This document shows positions 1 to 7,895 of a stretch of DNA of 40,648 nt, piece by piece. Under the pieces are notes generated by a model. It saw only the letters and a program-made list of their open reading frames with translations. It did no database searches and had not been told where the DNA came from. Position 1 is the first letter of the stretch; the number at the start of each line of letters is the position of its first letter. Source of the DNA: Microcoleus sp. FACHB-DQ6 (GTDB lineage: Bacteria > Cyanobacteriota > Cyanobacteriia > Cyanobacteriales > Microcoleaceae); NCBI GenBank assembly GCA_014695175.1, contig JACJNV010000284.1:1-40648 (forward strand), given 5' to 3'. The translations under genes were made by a program, and so were the position numbers.

Positions 1-248
1 TGTGGGTGCGCGATCGCAATTATCGATTTTAGCCAATTTAGCCAAAAGGTCGATCGGTCTTTTAGTCTGGTTTTGAGTATTTTGGCTTAGGGAGGGGGCG
101 GAGGTTGGGCGATTCCCTACCCTTCACCAAACGCACCCGCGTTGGGGATAGCTTCGCTGGCGCAGACATTTCAATTGCCGACAACCCAATAGAATCTATT
201 AAGATATATAAGACTTGTGCAAATCTTGCCAGTTCAAGGGCGCAAGTC

Positions 249-1391
249 ATGACTCTACTGGAGCTTCTCATGTTAGCCGAGCTAATCTCTGCCAGACGAA
301 TACTCAAGACCAAACTCCTCGACTTCTTAGGACTTCCTGACAATTGCCAAGACAAAACCGATCATCTCGTCAACCGAATTGTATCCCTGCTGGAAGAAAA
401 TCCAGCCGAAAAAGAAAGATTTTGGGAGACATTCAAAAGTGAATTAGCCGTCGATCCTGCTGAATTAGAAGCAATGCTCAAGTGTTCGCCAGCAGAACGC
501 CAGCAGTGGATTGAACAAGACAAACTCCCTGTTCTAGAATACCGCTCTTTCCGCAAATCAGGAATCCATTTAGAATATCCCGTTCACGACAGAAGATTCA
601 TCTTAAGTCTAACGCCAACCGATATTAATAATTGGCGCAAAGAACCCAAAGGGCTGATTAAAAATAATCGCCCAATACCCCCCCCAATCAATACAGAAAA
701 ACCTGAACAAAACGAACAATCGCGAGTAGCTTTTAGTTCCGAGTGGGAAAAAATCATTGCCGACTGGAAAGAACAAGGTTCGGCGGAAATTTCAGCAACC
801 TTCCAGCTAGCTTACTGGACAGTTTGGGCGTCGCGCTGGGCCAAAGAAAATCAGCTCAACAGCTTTAAAGCAATTAAATATAAGGAAGTCTACGAAACTC
901 ACCAGCAGGAATGGTACCAGCGAAAAAATCAAGCAGTCAAGTTACTGATTGAAATGCCCTACGCCATGCTTTACTTCTACCGTCCGGCGGATTCTGACAA
1001 ATTATATCTCGAACTGTGCGAGGACCACGAGGAAATGATGAAAGATGCCTACTATTGGGATAAGTGGGATTTTTTCTATCAGAACCGCAAACTTGTAAAT
1101 AAGTGCCGCGAATGCGTGTACTGCGAAACCAAAGATTATTACTCGCTTTACTACCTAGAAATCAAGAGCGATAAGTTTCCCGATTTTAGTTTTTCTTTCC
1201 ACACGCCGTACCCAATCGGCAGAAAATTTTTGCCGCATCCAGAAACGCTGCCTTATGTAGACCACGTAGAACAGGACGGCATTTTTCGCTTTGGCCGCCC
1301 GCTGCTGGAACAAGAGAAAGCTCTTCACACAGAAAAGGATGTATTGCTCAAGTTTGAGGCCGCTTTGGCAGAAGCGAAAAAGTTTGTTTAG
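249..1391 (+). CDS. Unrecognised protein, 380 aa
   Basis: I do not recognise this protein. The frame is open from 105, but the ATG at 249 is preferred: the 48 residues before it look like translated intergenic DNA, an AAGGG lies just upstream at about 236-240, and the protein-like helical sequence (MTLLELLMLAELISARRI) begins there. The first 100 residues are Leu/Glu-rich and probably helical. A Pro-rich linker (RPIPPPIN) follows near residue 150. The C-terminal half is aromatic and charged and contains a CxxCxxC cluster (C286, C289, C292) that could bind metal. No signal peptide or membrane segment is visible. It stands alone, with repeat DNA and a pseudogene downstream. A cytosolic role is inferred only from the lack of export signals. 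Confidence 0.75.
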   Translation: MTLLELLMLAELISARRILKTKLLDFLGLPDNCQDKTDHLVNRIVSLLEENPAEKERFWETFKSELAVDPAELEAMLKCSPAERQQWIEQDKLPVLEYRSFRKSGIHLEYPVHDRRFILSLTPTDINNWRKEPKGLIKNNRPIPPPINTEKPEQNEQSRVAFSSEWEKIIADWKEQGSAEISATFQLAYWTVWASRWAKENQLNSFKAIKYKEVYETHQQEWYQRKNQAVKLLIEMPYAMLYFYRPADSDKLYLELCEDHEEMMKDAYYWDKWDFFYQNRKLVNKCRECVYCETKDYYSLYYLEIKSDKFPDFSFSFHTPYPIGRKFLPHPETLPYVDHVEQDGIFRFGRPLLEQEKALHTEKDVLLKFEAALAEAKKFV

Positions 1392-1470
1392 TTATGAGTC
1401 ATTAGTCATTAGTAGACTTATTGCCGATTTTTTGATTGATAGGGAAACCAATGATATCAAATCTGTTAGC

Positions 1471-1627
1471 AGCGGAATTCTTCAAAATCTATTCTCTTTA
1501 TCTGCGTGAATCTGCGTCAATCCATTGTCATCTGCGGTTAATTTCTATTTTTTAAACCGCAGATACAGGCAGATAAACACAGATTAACGCAGATAAATTA
1601 GATTAATTCCGGTTGCACTATCGGTGA
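1471..1627. repeat. Intergenic dispersed repeat with hairpin
   Basis: This non-coding stretch lies between the 380-aa gene and the methyltransferase pseudogene. It starts with GCGGAATTCTTC and ends with ATTAATTCCGGTTGCA; the latter string recurs at about 24205. In the middle, repeated TCTGCGT/ATCTGCG words form a hairpin with arms ATCTGCGGTT (1530-1539) and AACCGCAGAT (1555-1564). It looks related to the inverted-repeat elements at 3666 and 24220, but is more decayed or composite. Confidence 0.5.
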
Positions 1628-1663
1628 TTGTTGACGGTTGACTGGATTTGACGCCCGACGATG

Positions 1664-2321
1664 CTACCGGATTTGATATGACTTTTGAACTTGGATTATT
1701 TGAATGCTGCCGCCAGCATAAATTTTGGGTTGTTGAGTTTCTTCGGAATTGTACGATCGCAATCCCACTTCTGCCAACCCACTCGCCAAGCCAGTTTCGC
1801 TCGACTTCCAAGCAGTTTCAGTCTCAAACAACCACAAAAATACAGCCAATCCTGGCAAAAATACCGGATTTGTAGGCGAGTGAAAATCTACCAAAATGAA
1901 TAGACCACCGGGCTCGATCGCGCGGTACACTTTTTGGAAGATTTGTCGCAATTGCGCCCGTTCCATTTCGTGCATCGCAACGCTGCTGTACACTTATATC
2001 AAACTGACAATCCGCCAAAGGCATCGACTCAGCAAAAGCTTCTACATAATTGGCTGATGGTACATTTTTCGTTGCCCATTGCAGAGATAATGGCGAAGCG
2101 TCAAGTCCTGTGACATCCTGGAAATATTGCACCAGAAATTGCTTAGTTTGAGCGCTACCGCAGCAACGGTGTAAAACTTTAGTTTCCGCGATGACGGTCG
2201 AATTTTCCCAGGCTACTTGAGTCAAACGAGCATTGCCGCCTACCCTCAAAGCAGCCAGACGCGCGATCGCATCGTACAGTCACTGATACCGATAACTTAA
2301 ATCTCTAAAAATAGTTCCCAT
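1664..2321 (-). pseudogene. Decayed SAM-dependent methyltransferase
   Basis: Reading on the minus strand from an ATG at 2321 gives MGTIFRDLSYRYQ, then a TGA at 2280-2282 where related cyanobacterial class I methyltransferases have Trp (YRYQWLYD). The frame then continues through LAALRVGGNA, KVLHRCCGSAQT, VTGLDASPLSL and YVEAFAESMPLADCQFDI. A one-base insertion near 1994-1995 shifts the frame; the shifted frame carries VYSSVAMHEM, YRAIEPGGLF, LVDFHSPTNP and YAGGSIQIIQ. The SAM motif I acidic residue (usually KVLDLCCGSGQT) is also changed to His. Nonsense, frameshift and active-site loss together indicate a true pseudogene rather than one sequencing error. The substrate is unknown. It is divergent from hemH, about 100 bp away. 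Confidence 0.8.
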
Positions 2322-2421
2322 AGTCAAAATTATGTATACCTTGCTATCGACTTAAGATATTATTAAGTTATATGATAAAGATAAGTAACAGAACTGAGAT
2401 ATTGGGAGAGCTGTAACCGCT

Positions 2422-3585
2422 ATGGGTCGTGTGGGAGTATTGCTATTAAACTTGGGCGGGCCAGATCAAATCGAGGATGTCCGTCCTTTCCTGTTCAACT
2501 TGTTTGCTGACCCGGAAATCATTCGCATCCCGTTTCCGTGGATGCAAAAACCGCTCGCCTGGTTGATTTCGACCCTGCGCTTTCAAAAATCCCAGGAAAA
2601 CTACCGCCAAATCGGGGGCGGCTCTCCTTTGCGGCGGATTACCGAGGAACAAGCCGCTTCGCTGCAAGAACGATTGCAGTCCAAGGGACAAGATGCTCGA
2701 GTTTACGTGGGGATGCGCTACTGGCATCCTTTTACCGAAGAGGCAATCGCCAAAATTAAGCGCGATCGCATCGAACATTTGACAATCTTGCCGCTGTATC
2801 CTCAATTTTCCATCAGCACCAGCGGTTCTAGCTTCCGGCAGCTAGAAGAAATGTGGGGCAAAGATCCTGCCCTCAAGGATATCGAATATACCGCGATTCC
2901 TTCTTGGTATAAGCGGCCAGGCTACATTCAGGCAATGTCGGAACTGATAGCCCAAGAACTAGACCACAATCCGAATCCCGATCGAGTTCACATCTTTTTC
3001 AGCGCCCACGGCGTCCCCCTCAGCTACGTAGAAGAGGCTGGAGACCCCTATCAGCGCGAGATTGAAGATTGCACTCGTCTGATTATGGAACATTTGAACC
3101 GATCGAACGAACACACTCTAGCTTATCAAAGTCGGGTTGGCCCGGTGGAATGGCTCAAGCCTTACACCGAAGACGCGATTACCGAATTGGCAGAAAATGG
3201 AGTCCAAGATTTGTTGGTAGTTCCGATTAGTTTTGTTTCCGAACACATCGAGACTCTGCAAGAAATTGACATGGAGTATCGAGAATTAGCAGAAGAATCG
3301 GGGATTAAAAATTTCTACCGAGTGCCCGCCCTGAATACTCATCCGGTGTTTATTGAAGCTTTGGCCGATTTAGTCATCGACTCGATCGAATCTCCCAGCG
3401 TTAAATTCTCGGATGTTATACGCCCTTCCAAGACAGTGAAAATGTACCCTCAAGAGCAGTGGGAGTGGGGTTTGACCACGGGGGCGGAAGTCTGGAACGG
3501 TCGTGTGGCGATGATTGGTTTTGTGGCACTATTGCTGGAGTTAATTACGGGTCAGGGCCCGCTACACTCGATCGGATTGCTTTAA
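2422..3585 (+). CDS. hemH: Ferrochelatase with C-terminal CAB-like helix
   Basis: This enzyme inserts Fe2+ into protoporphyrin IX to make protoheme, the last step of heme synthesis, and in cyanobacteria is membrane-associated. The N-terminus [11 protein letters not shown] is the family signature. The catalytic His lies in [11 protein letters not shown] and the conserved Glu in [12 protein letters not shown]. Its 387 residues exceed the roughly 320 of non-photosynthetic ferrochelatases because of a linker and a C-terminal segment with the chlorophyll-binding motif [12 protein letters not shown], typical of cyanobacterial and plastid type II enzymes; in those families it influences dimerisation and chlorophyll binding. 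The ATG at 2422 is followed directly by the conserved N-terminus; GGGAG sits at about 2404, rather far upstream. It is monocistronic, divergent from the methyltransferase pseudogene, with repeats downstream. Confidence 0.97.
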   Translation: MGRVGVLLLNLGGPDQIEDVRPFLFNLFADPEIIRIPFPWMQKPLAWLISTLRFQKSQENYRQIGGGSPLRRITEEQAASLQERLQSKGQDARVYVGMRYWHPFTEEAIAKIKRDRIEHLTILPLYPQFSISTSGSSFRQLEEMWGKDPALKDIEYTAIPSWYKRPGYIQAMSELIAQELDHNPNPDRVHIFFSAHGVPLSYVEEAGDPYQREIEDCTRLIMEHLNRSNEHTLAYQSRVGPVEWLKPYTEDAITELAENGVQDLLVVPISFVSEHIETLQEIDMEYRELAEESGIKNFYRVPALNTHPVFIEALADLVIDSIESPSVKFSDVIRPSKTVKMYPQEQWEWGLTTGAEVWNGRVAMIGFVALLLELITGQGPLHSIGLL

Positions 3586-3587
3586 AT

Positions 3588-3631
3588 TGACAGTTGACAG
3601 TTGACAGTTGACTGTTGACTGTTGACTGTTG
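3588..3631. repeat. TTGACAG/TTGACTG heptamer tandem repeat
   Basis: Three copies of TTGACAG are followed by three of TTGACTG and a partial copy, starting two bases after the hemH stop. The same heptamer family occurs at 4594-4708, 24325-24420 and 26355-26455. Such short tandemly repeated repetitive (STRR) heptamers are known from filamentous cyanobacteria. The array lies between convergent genes (hemH and the DUF4126 gene). Confidence 0.9.
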
Positions 3632-3665
3632 TTACAAATGACTAATGATATAAAATCCCTTGGTA

Positions 3666-3734
3666 TCGGAATTATTCATCTGTCTCTTCTCTTCCTTAGC
3701 GCCCTCTGCGGTCTCTGCGGTTAAATCATTCCGA
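3666..3734. repeat. MITE-like inverted-repeat element, copy 1
   Basis: A 69-bp segment begins TCGGAATTATTCAT and ends TTAAATCATTCCGA, so its ends are imperfect inverted repeats. The interior contains GCCCTCTGCGGTCTCTGCGG. It is clearly related, in inverted orientation, to 24220-24286. It contains no coding frame and is MITE-sized. Confidence 0.65.
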
Positions 3735-3793
3735 AACAACCGCAAACAATATGACTAATAACCCATAACTAATTACCAGTAACTAATCACTAA

Positions 3794-4405
3794 CTAATCA
3801 GGATCGCGCTTGCGGCGGCGGGGATTTCCCCTCTCGCCCGGTATTCCCTGACTTTTGTACCAGCGATACCACTCTTTAGAACTGCGAATTGCCAGCCACA
3901 GCAGCATCATCGCAACTAACCCTCCCTGCCGCGGTGCGTCAAAGGCAAATAAAACCAAGGAAATGGACAGAACATCTTGGAGGAAAATCACCCAAATCGG
4001 CAAACCCCGCAGCCGATAAAACCATCCTGCTTGTACCAGTTGCAGCACTAAAGCCAACAAACCTCCGACAATACCAATTATCCACAGCATCCAAGGGTGA
4101 GCAATAATTTCCTCGATCGAACTTACCTGAGCGATCGCAATTCCCATAATTGCTCCTACAACGGGGCTGAAAATAATTTGCACAATTTGTAGCACCCGCT
4201 GTCCCACAAAAGTTTTAGAAGCAAATAACTCTAACAGCGACCAACTCACCAAGATGGTGATAGCCACCTGGGGGGGAACCCCCGACAATAAGGGTATTTC
4301 CGACCAAAGTTTGTCAATCCGCAACAAACCAATTAACAGCAGGGGCAGGGCAATTCTCATACCCCCTGCCGCAGACGCTGAGAGTGCGGCTAGGAGTCCA
4401 ACCAT
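3794..4405 (-). CDS. DUF4126 family membrane protein
   Basis: A 203-residue integral membrane protein with about five to six hydrophobic helices. It begins MVGLLAALSASAAGGMRIALPLLLIGLL and contains FASKTFVGQRVLQIVQIIFSPVVGAIMG, which fits the DUF4126 family as I know it. The C-terminus is strongly basic (RGNPRRRKRDPD) and probably cytosolic. The function is unknown. It is convergent with hemH and divergent from gdhA, with no partner gene nearby. The ATG at 4405 is taken because the first hydrophobic helix starts there. Confidence 0.8.
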   Translation of the reverse strand: MVGLLAALSASAAGGMRIALPLLLIGLLRIDKLWSEIPLLSGVPPQVAITILVSWSLLELFASKTFVGQRVLQIVQIIFSPVVGAIMGIAIAQVSSIEEIIAHPWMLWIIGIVGGLLALVLQLVQAGWFYRLRGLPIWVIFLQDVLSISLVLFAFDAPRQGGLVAMMLLWLAIRSSKEWYRWYKSQGIPGERGNPRRRKRDPD

Positions 4406-4717
4406 AATAATAATTCAGTTTCTAACGTCAGCTAAAGCCTCGATCTATTTCAGAATTTAATTCCCCTGATGGCTGGCTGTGATTTGAGCGAGCGAACTCA
4501 AATTGCGGCTTGAGGTTAAATATCACCTTCTATTCTAAGTGTATCTGCTTAATCGCTGCTTGGCACGGCGAGATTGTCGATCGACACAAGGCAGTTGACT
4601 GTTGTCAGGAGAAAGGAGGCAGCATTCAACCAGGATTGTGATTAAATTAGCTTAAGCACCCGAAGCTTTTTTCTGACAACAGTCAACAGTCAACAGTCAA
4701 CAGTCAACTAACTTCTT
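4406..4717. other. Divergent intergenic region with heptamer stem-loop
   Basis: A 312-bp gap between the DUF4126 gene (minus) and gdhA (plus) must hold both promoters, though none is convincing by eye. It contains GTTGACTGTTGTCAG at 4594-4608 and its exact complement CTGACAACAGTCAAC at 4673-4687, giving 15-bp arms around a 64-nt loop. The right arm continues as CAGTCAA heptamers to 4708, nine bases before the gdhA start. No purine-rich ribosome-binding site is seen between the repeat and the ATG. Confidence 0.75.
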
Positions 4718-6004
4718 ATGTCTGATTCATTATTTGCCGATGCCAGCCGCCGATTAGAACGAGCCTTAAAATATGTTTCCCTTTCCGAGGATACGATCGA
4801 ACGGCTGAAATATCCCAAATCCAGTTTAATTGTATCGATTCCCGTGCGGATGGACGACGGTTCCCTGCGAATTTTCCAAGGTTATCGGGTGCGCTACGAC
4901 AATACCAGAGGCCCGTCTAAAGGAGGAGTGCGCTATCATCCAGAAGTATCCCTTGATGAAGTGCAATCTTTAGCATTTTGGATGACTTTTAAATGTGCAG
5001 TTTTGAACTTGCCCTTTGGAGGAGCCAAGGGCGGAATTACTCTCAATCCCAAGGAATTGTCGAAACTGGAATTGGAACGTTTGAGCCGGGGCTATGTCGA
5101 TGCGATCGCAGATTTCATCGGCCCGGATGTCGATATTCCCGCGCCGGATGTCTACACCAATCCCATGATTATGGGTTGGATGATGGATCAGTACAATATT
5201 ATTAAGCGGCAGCTTTCTCCGGCGGTGGTGACTGGTAAACCAGTGACAATTGGTGGCAGTTTGGGCAGAGATACCGCAACAGCAATGGGTGCTTTTTTTG
5301 TAGTACAAACTCTTCTACCCAAATTTGAGCTAAATCCTCAAGATACAACTGTAGCAGTGCAAGGTTTTGGTAATGCCGGTGCAGAAATAGCTGAACTGCT
5401 CTGGAAAGCAGGTTACAAAGTTGTTGCTGTCAGCGATTCCCAAGGGGGAATTTATGCTAAACAAGGGCTGGATATCCCGAGTATTCGAGGCTTTAAAAAC
5501 TCTAACAAAGGTATCAAAGCTCTTTACTGTGAAGGTTCGGTTTGCAATATTATCGAACACGAAATCTTGACAAATGAGCAACTTTTAGCATTAGATGTAG
5601 ACGTGCTGGTTCCAGCAGCTTTGGAGAATCAAATAACGGAAGCCAATGTTAATGATGTTAAGGCTAAGTTTATTTTTGAAGTAGCTAACGGGCCGATTGA
5701 TTCTGCTGCTGATTTGATTTTGGAAGCGAGGGGAATTCAGGTAATCCCTGATATTTTAGTCAATGCCGGAGGGGTAACGGTTAGTTATTTTGAGTGGGTG
5801 CAAAATCGCAGCGGGCTTTATTGGACGCTGGAGGAAGTCAACCAGCGGTTGAAGCATAAAATGGTCGAAGAAACAGAAGCAATTTGGAAAAAATCTCAGG
5901 AATTGTCAGTTTCCATGAGAACTGCGGCTTACGTGTACGGGTTAAATCGACTCGGAGAAGCGATGAATGCGAAGGGAACGCGGGATTATTATGTGAATGG
6001 TTGA
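4718..6004 (+). CDS. gdhA: Glu/Leu/Phe/Val dehydrogenase (glutamate dehydrogenase)
   Basis: This enzyme catalyses reversible NAD(P)-dependent reductive amination of 2-oxoglutarate to glutamate in the cytosol. Its 428 residues are normal for the hexameric bacterial class. The N-terminal dimerisation/substrate domain has GPSKGGVRYHPEV (residues 65-77) and PFGGAKGGI with catalytic Lys104; PAPDVYTNPMIMGWMMDQY follows. The Rossmann domain has VAVQGFGNAGAEIAELL. The C-terminus has VPAALENQIT and DILVNAGGVTVSYFEWVQN. The family also includes leucine and valine dehydrogenases, so substrate is inferred from closeness to GDH. CAGTCAA heptamers lie immediately upstream, and a strong hairpin follows the stop codon. 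Confidence 0.93.
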   Translation: MSDSLFADASRRLERALKYVSLSEDTIERLKYPKSSLIVSIPVRMDDGSLRIFQGYRVRYDNTRGPSKGGVRYHPEVSLDEVQSLAFWMTFKCAVLNLPFGGAKGGITLNPKELSKLELERLSRGYVDAIADFIGPDVDIPAPDVYTNPMIMGWMMDQYNIIKRQLSPAVVTGKPVTIGGSLGRDTATAMGAFFVVQTLLPKFELNPQDTTVAVQGFGNAGAEIAELLWKAGYKVVAVSDSQGGIYAKQGLDIPSIRGFKNSNKGIKALYCEGSVCNIIEHEILTNEQLLALDVDVLVPAALENQITEANVNDVKAKFIFEVANGPIDSAADLILEARGIQVIPDILVNAGGVTVSYFEWVQNRSGLYWTLEEVNQRLKHKMVEETEAIWKKSQELSVSMRTAAYVYGLNRLGEAMNAKGTRDYYVNG

Positions 6005-6185
6005 GAAAAGTGCGGTAAGATTGCCCGAGCGCACAATCTTACCGCACTTATTCGATAAGAGTGCAGTCTACGAAGCAACATGGCAAAACTTAGCTTTGAA
6101 TTATTGGGGAATTTTAGGCCTGCACGCAGCAGTTTATTTAACCGTAACTTTGCTGCTGCAAAAGCGGAAAGATATTTTCAAATAG
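5997..6185 (+). pseudogene. Small ORF, possible remnant of a membrane permease C-terminus
   Basis: A 62-codon frame overlaps the last bases of gdhA in another phase. Its first third is the gdhA terminator hairpin and is unlikely to be real protein. The last 35 residues (NYWGILGLHAAVYLT, then VTLLLQKRKDIFK) look like a transmembrane helix followed by a basic tail, as at the C-terminus of ABC-2 type permeases. The most likely reading is a relic of a lost permease gene; a translated small membrane protein is the alternative. Evidence is weak. Confidence 0.25.
6008..6049 (+). terminator. Strong hairpin after gdhA
   Basis: Perfect 16-bp inverted repeat: AAGTGCGGTAAGATTG at 6008-6023 and CAATCTTACCGCACTT at 6034-6049, with a 10-nt loop (CCCGAGCGCA), four bases after the gdhA stop. 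There is no long T tract after it, so it may stabilise the mRNA 3' end as well as or instead of acting as a classical intrinsic terminator. Confidence 0.8.
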
Positions 6186-6231
6186 AGATTTCAAATAGAG
6201 ATAAATGATATTACTGTTGATTTGTGAGTAA

Positions 6232-7731
6232 CTAGCTGCGTATACTATCTAATGTGAACGAGAACTTTAGCTTAGGTATTCCGCTTGCCTGTAAGCGACT
6301 TGTGATAATATCTACAACTGCTTTATATGACATATCATCTTTAGAACCAAATGGGATGCCTGCTTTCCATTTCCCATTTAAGGTGACAGTCAGTGTCGCA
6401 GGTACTATAAATCTTCGAGGCGATACATAGGCTTTGCTTGTATATTTTTCTTCTGCGTTTAGGTTTACTTTAGTAAAATCCGACAGGTAAGTTTCTAGCA
6501 GTAACCAAAACACTCTATCTACTGTGGCTGCCAAATAAACTTCTGGGAGATTCCAAAGAAATGGCTTGATAAAGACAGTCATTCTTGTATCTCCGATGTT
6601 GTCTATGTAATTATCATCTTTTGGTATGGACTCTAAATACTTGTTAACCCGATAAAGATTTAAGTCAAGACCGCGTTCCGTTAACAATGCCGTCATATAT
6701 CCTTTCTTATCAGCAAGGTTAGCTAGCCGGACAAGAAGACCCGTCTTACTATCGCGTAGGGTTCTGGTATCTGTTGGCAATACTTGCGGCTTACTTACTA
6801 GAGCGATTTCTTCATTAAATAGTAGTTTAACCAAATCTTGTTTATAAGGATATATTCGTTCTATTGCCTTGCGACAAAACTCATGATATGGATAATCTCG
6901 GTTGTCAGGAGCTAAAAATACCCCTGCTTCGCAGTTAAGTAAACACTTATTTTTTATAATAACTAAAGAAGCTTCATCCACAGCTCTCATATCTACATTA
7001 GCCAGTTGAGTTAACTCATAGTCTTGAATGTATTTTAATGCTTCTTGCCATATTCCACATACTTCTATAACGAAGCCATTAACTAATAATACTTTGACTG
7101 AATATTCAGCCCTGTTTTTGTATTTAGAAGCCGACTCCCAGTTTTTTGAATAATTACTGCGCTTCCTAAAAATATTTCTGATGAAACGTATCGCTGAGTT
7201 CCCGCTTGTCCCGGTCGATAATTCGCTTACATTTATGCAAATATGTATCACAGTCAAAGGCAAAATAGCCTTCTTAACTCTCCCATTATCTCGCCAATAC
7301 AGAGAATCTTCTATGAACTTCAGGTCTTGTTTTCGGGCTGATTCTACACCTAATATAAAACTGTAAGGGGCAAGGTTAGCTAGCGTTTCCCGTAAAAGTG
7401 TTTCTGTTGGACGTAATTTCTTAACCTTGACTTTAGTTCCATTCAACTGCGGGCTGTGCTGCTCAATACGCTCCTGTTCTGTAGCATCAAGTAGCGATTC
7501 AGGCACTAACTCGTAATAGATGGTAAACAGCTTTTTTCGTTGCTTTTGTAGTTGATCGAGTCTGTGGTGGCTGTCACCTGCCCAGCGGGTACGTAGATTC
7601 TTTGCTTTTCCTATGTACCAAATTATAAAATTTTCGTCTATAACATAATATATTCCTGATAGTTCGGGAAGTATAGCTCTGTTCTTTAAACCGATATGGG
7701 GTAATTGCAGGATATCTTGGTCTACATTCAT
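6232..7731 (-). CDS. GIY-YIG domain protein, 499 aa, function unknown
   Basis: Residues 25-100 form a GIY-YIG nuclease-type domain: GIYYV (26-30), WYIGKAKNLRTRW (38-50) with YIG at 39-41 and the following Arg, then acidic residues and HSPQLNGTK matching the Glu and the Asn at the end of the fold. GIY-YIG domains cut DNA in homing endonucleases, UvrC, repair enzymes and some restriction enzymes. The remaining 400 residues match nothing I recognise and have no membrane segment. The DNA is more AT-rich than its neighbours and uses many A/T-ending codons, suggesting horizontal acquisition. It stands alone. It could be a restriction-like or mobile-element-derived nuclease, or a nuclease domain reused for binding; I cannot decide. 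Confidence 0.8.
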   Translation of the reverse strand: MNVDQDILQLPHIGLKNRAILPELSGIYYVIDENFIIWYIGKAKNLRTRWAGDSHHRLDQLQKQRKKLFTIYYELVPESLLDATEQERIEQHSPQLNGTKVKVKKLRPTETLLRETLANLAPYSFILGVESARKQDLKFIEDSLYWRDNGRVKKAILPLTVIHICINVSELSTGTSGNSAIRFIRNIFRKRSNYSKNWESASKYKNRAEYSVKVLLVNGFVIEVCGIWQEALKYIQDYELTQLANVDMRAVDEASLVIIKNKCLLNCEAGVFLAPDNRDYPYHEFCRKAIERIYPYKQDLVKLLFNEEIALVSKPQVLPTDTRTLRDSKTGLLVRLANLADKKGYMTALLTERGLDLNLYRVNKYLESIPKDDNYIDNIGDTRMTVFIKPFLWNLPEVYLAATVDRVFWLLLETYLSDFTKVNLNAEEKYTSKAYVSPRRFIVPATLTVTLNGKWKAGIPFGSKDDMSYKAVVDIITSRLQASGIPKLKFSFTLDSIRS

Positions 7732-7838
7732 GTTTTTGTTCTATATTTGCTGCGACGTATTTCTATAGATCATATTCGCAAGTTCGCCAGCTAATGTCAA
7801 TAGAGAGCGCAGTTTTTATTTAGCATTTTTGTACAACT

Positions 7839-7871
7839 CAAAAAAAGAAATCCCCAGGCTTTGGGGATTTC
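7839..7871 (-). terminator. Intrinsic terminator of nrdJ
   Basis: On the minus strand a hairpin GAAATCCCC / GGGGATTTC (9-bp perfect arms at 7863-7871 and 7847-7855, 7-nt loop) is followed by an eight-base T tract (A7839-7846 on the plus strand). It begins 25 bases after the nrdJ stop codon, as expected for a rho-independent terminator. Confidence 0.9.
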
Positions 7872-7895
7872 TCATACTTAAGCCGATCGCTAAAT

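Noticed and set aside
1648-1903. Plus-strand ORFs of 72-75 codons
   Set aside because: They lie antisense to the methyltransferase pseudogene, whose protein motifs are clear on the other strand.
3588-3631. Multiple -35 promoter boxes (TTGACA-like)
   Set aside because: The matches are a by-product of the TTGACAG heptamer repeat; no -10 boxes follow, and the array lies between convergent genes.
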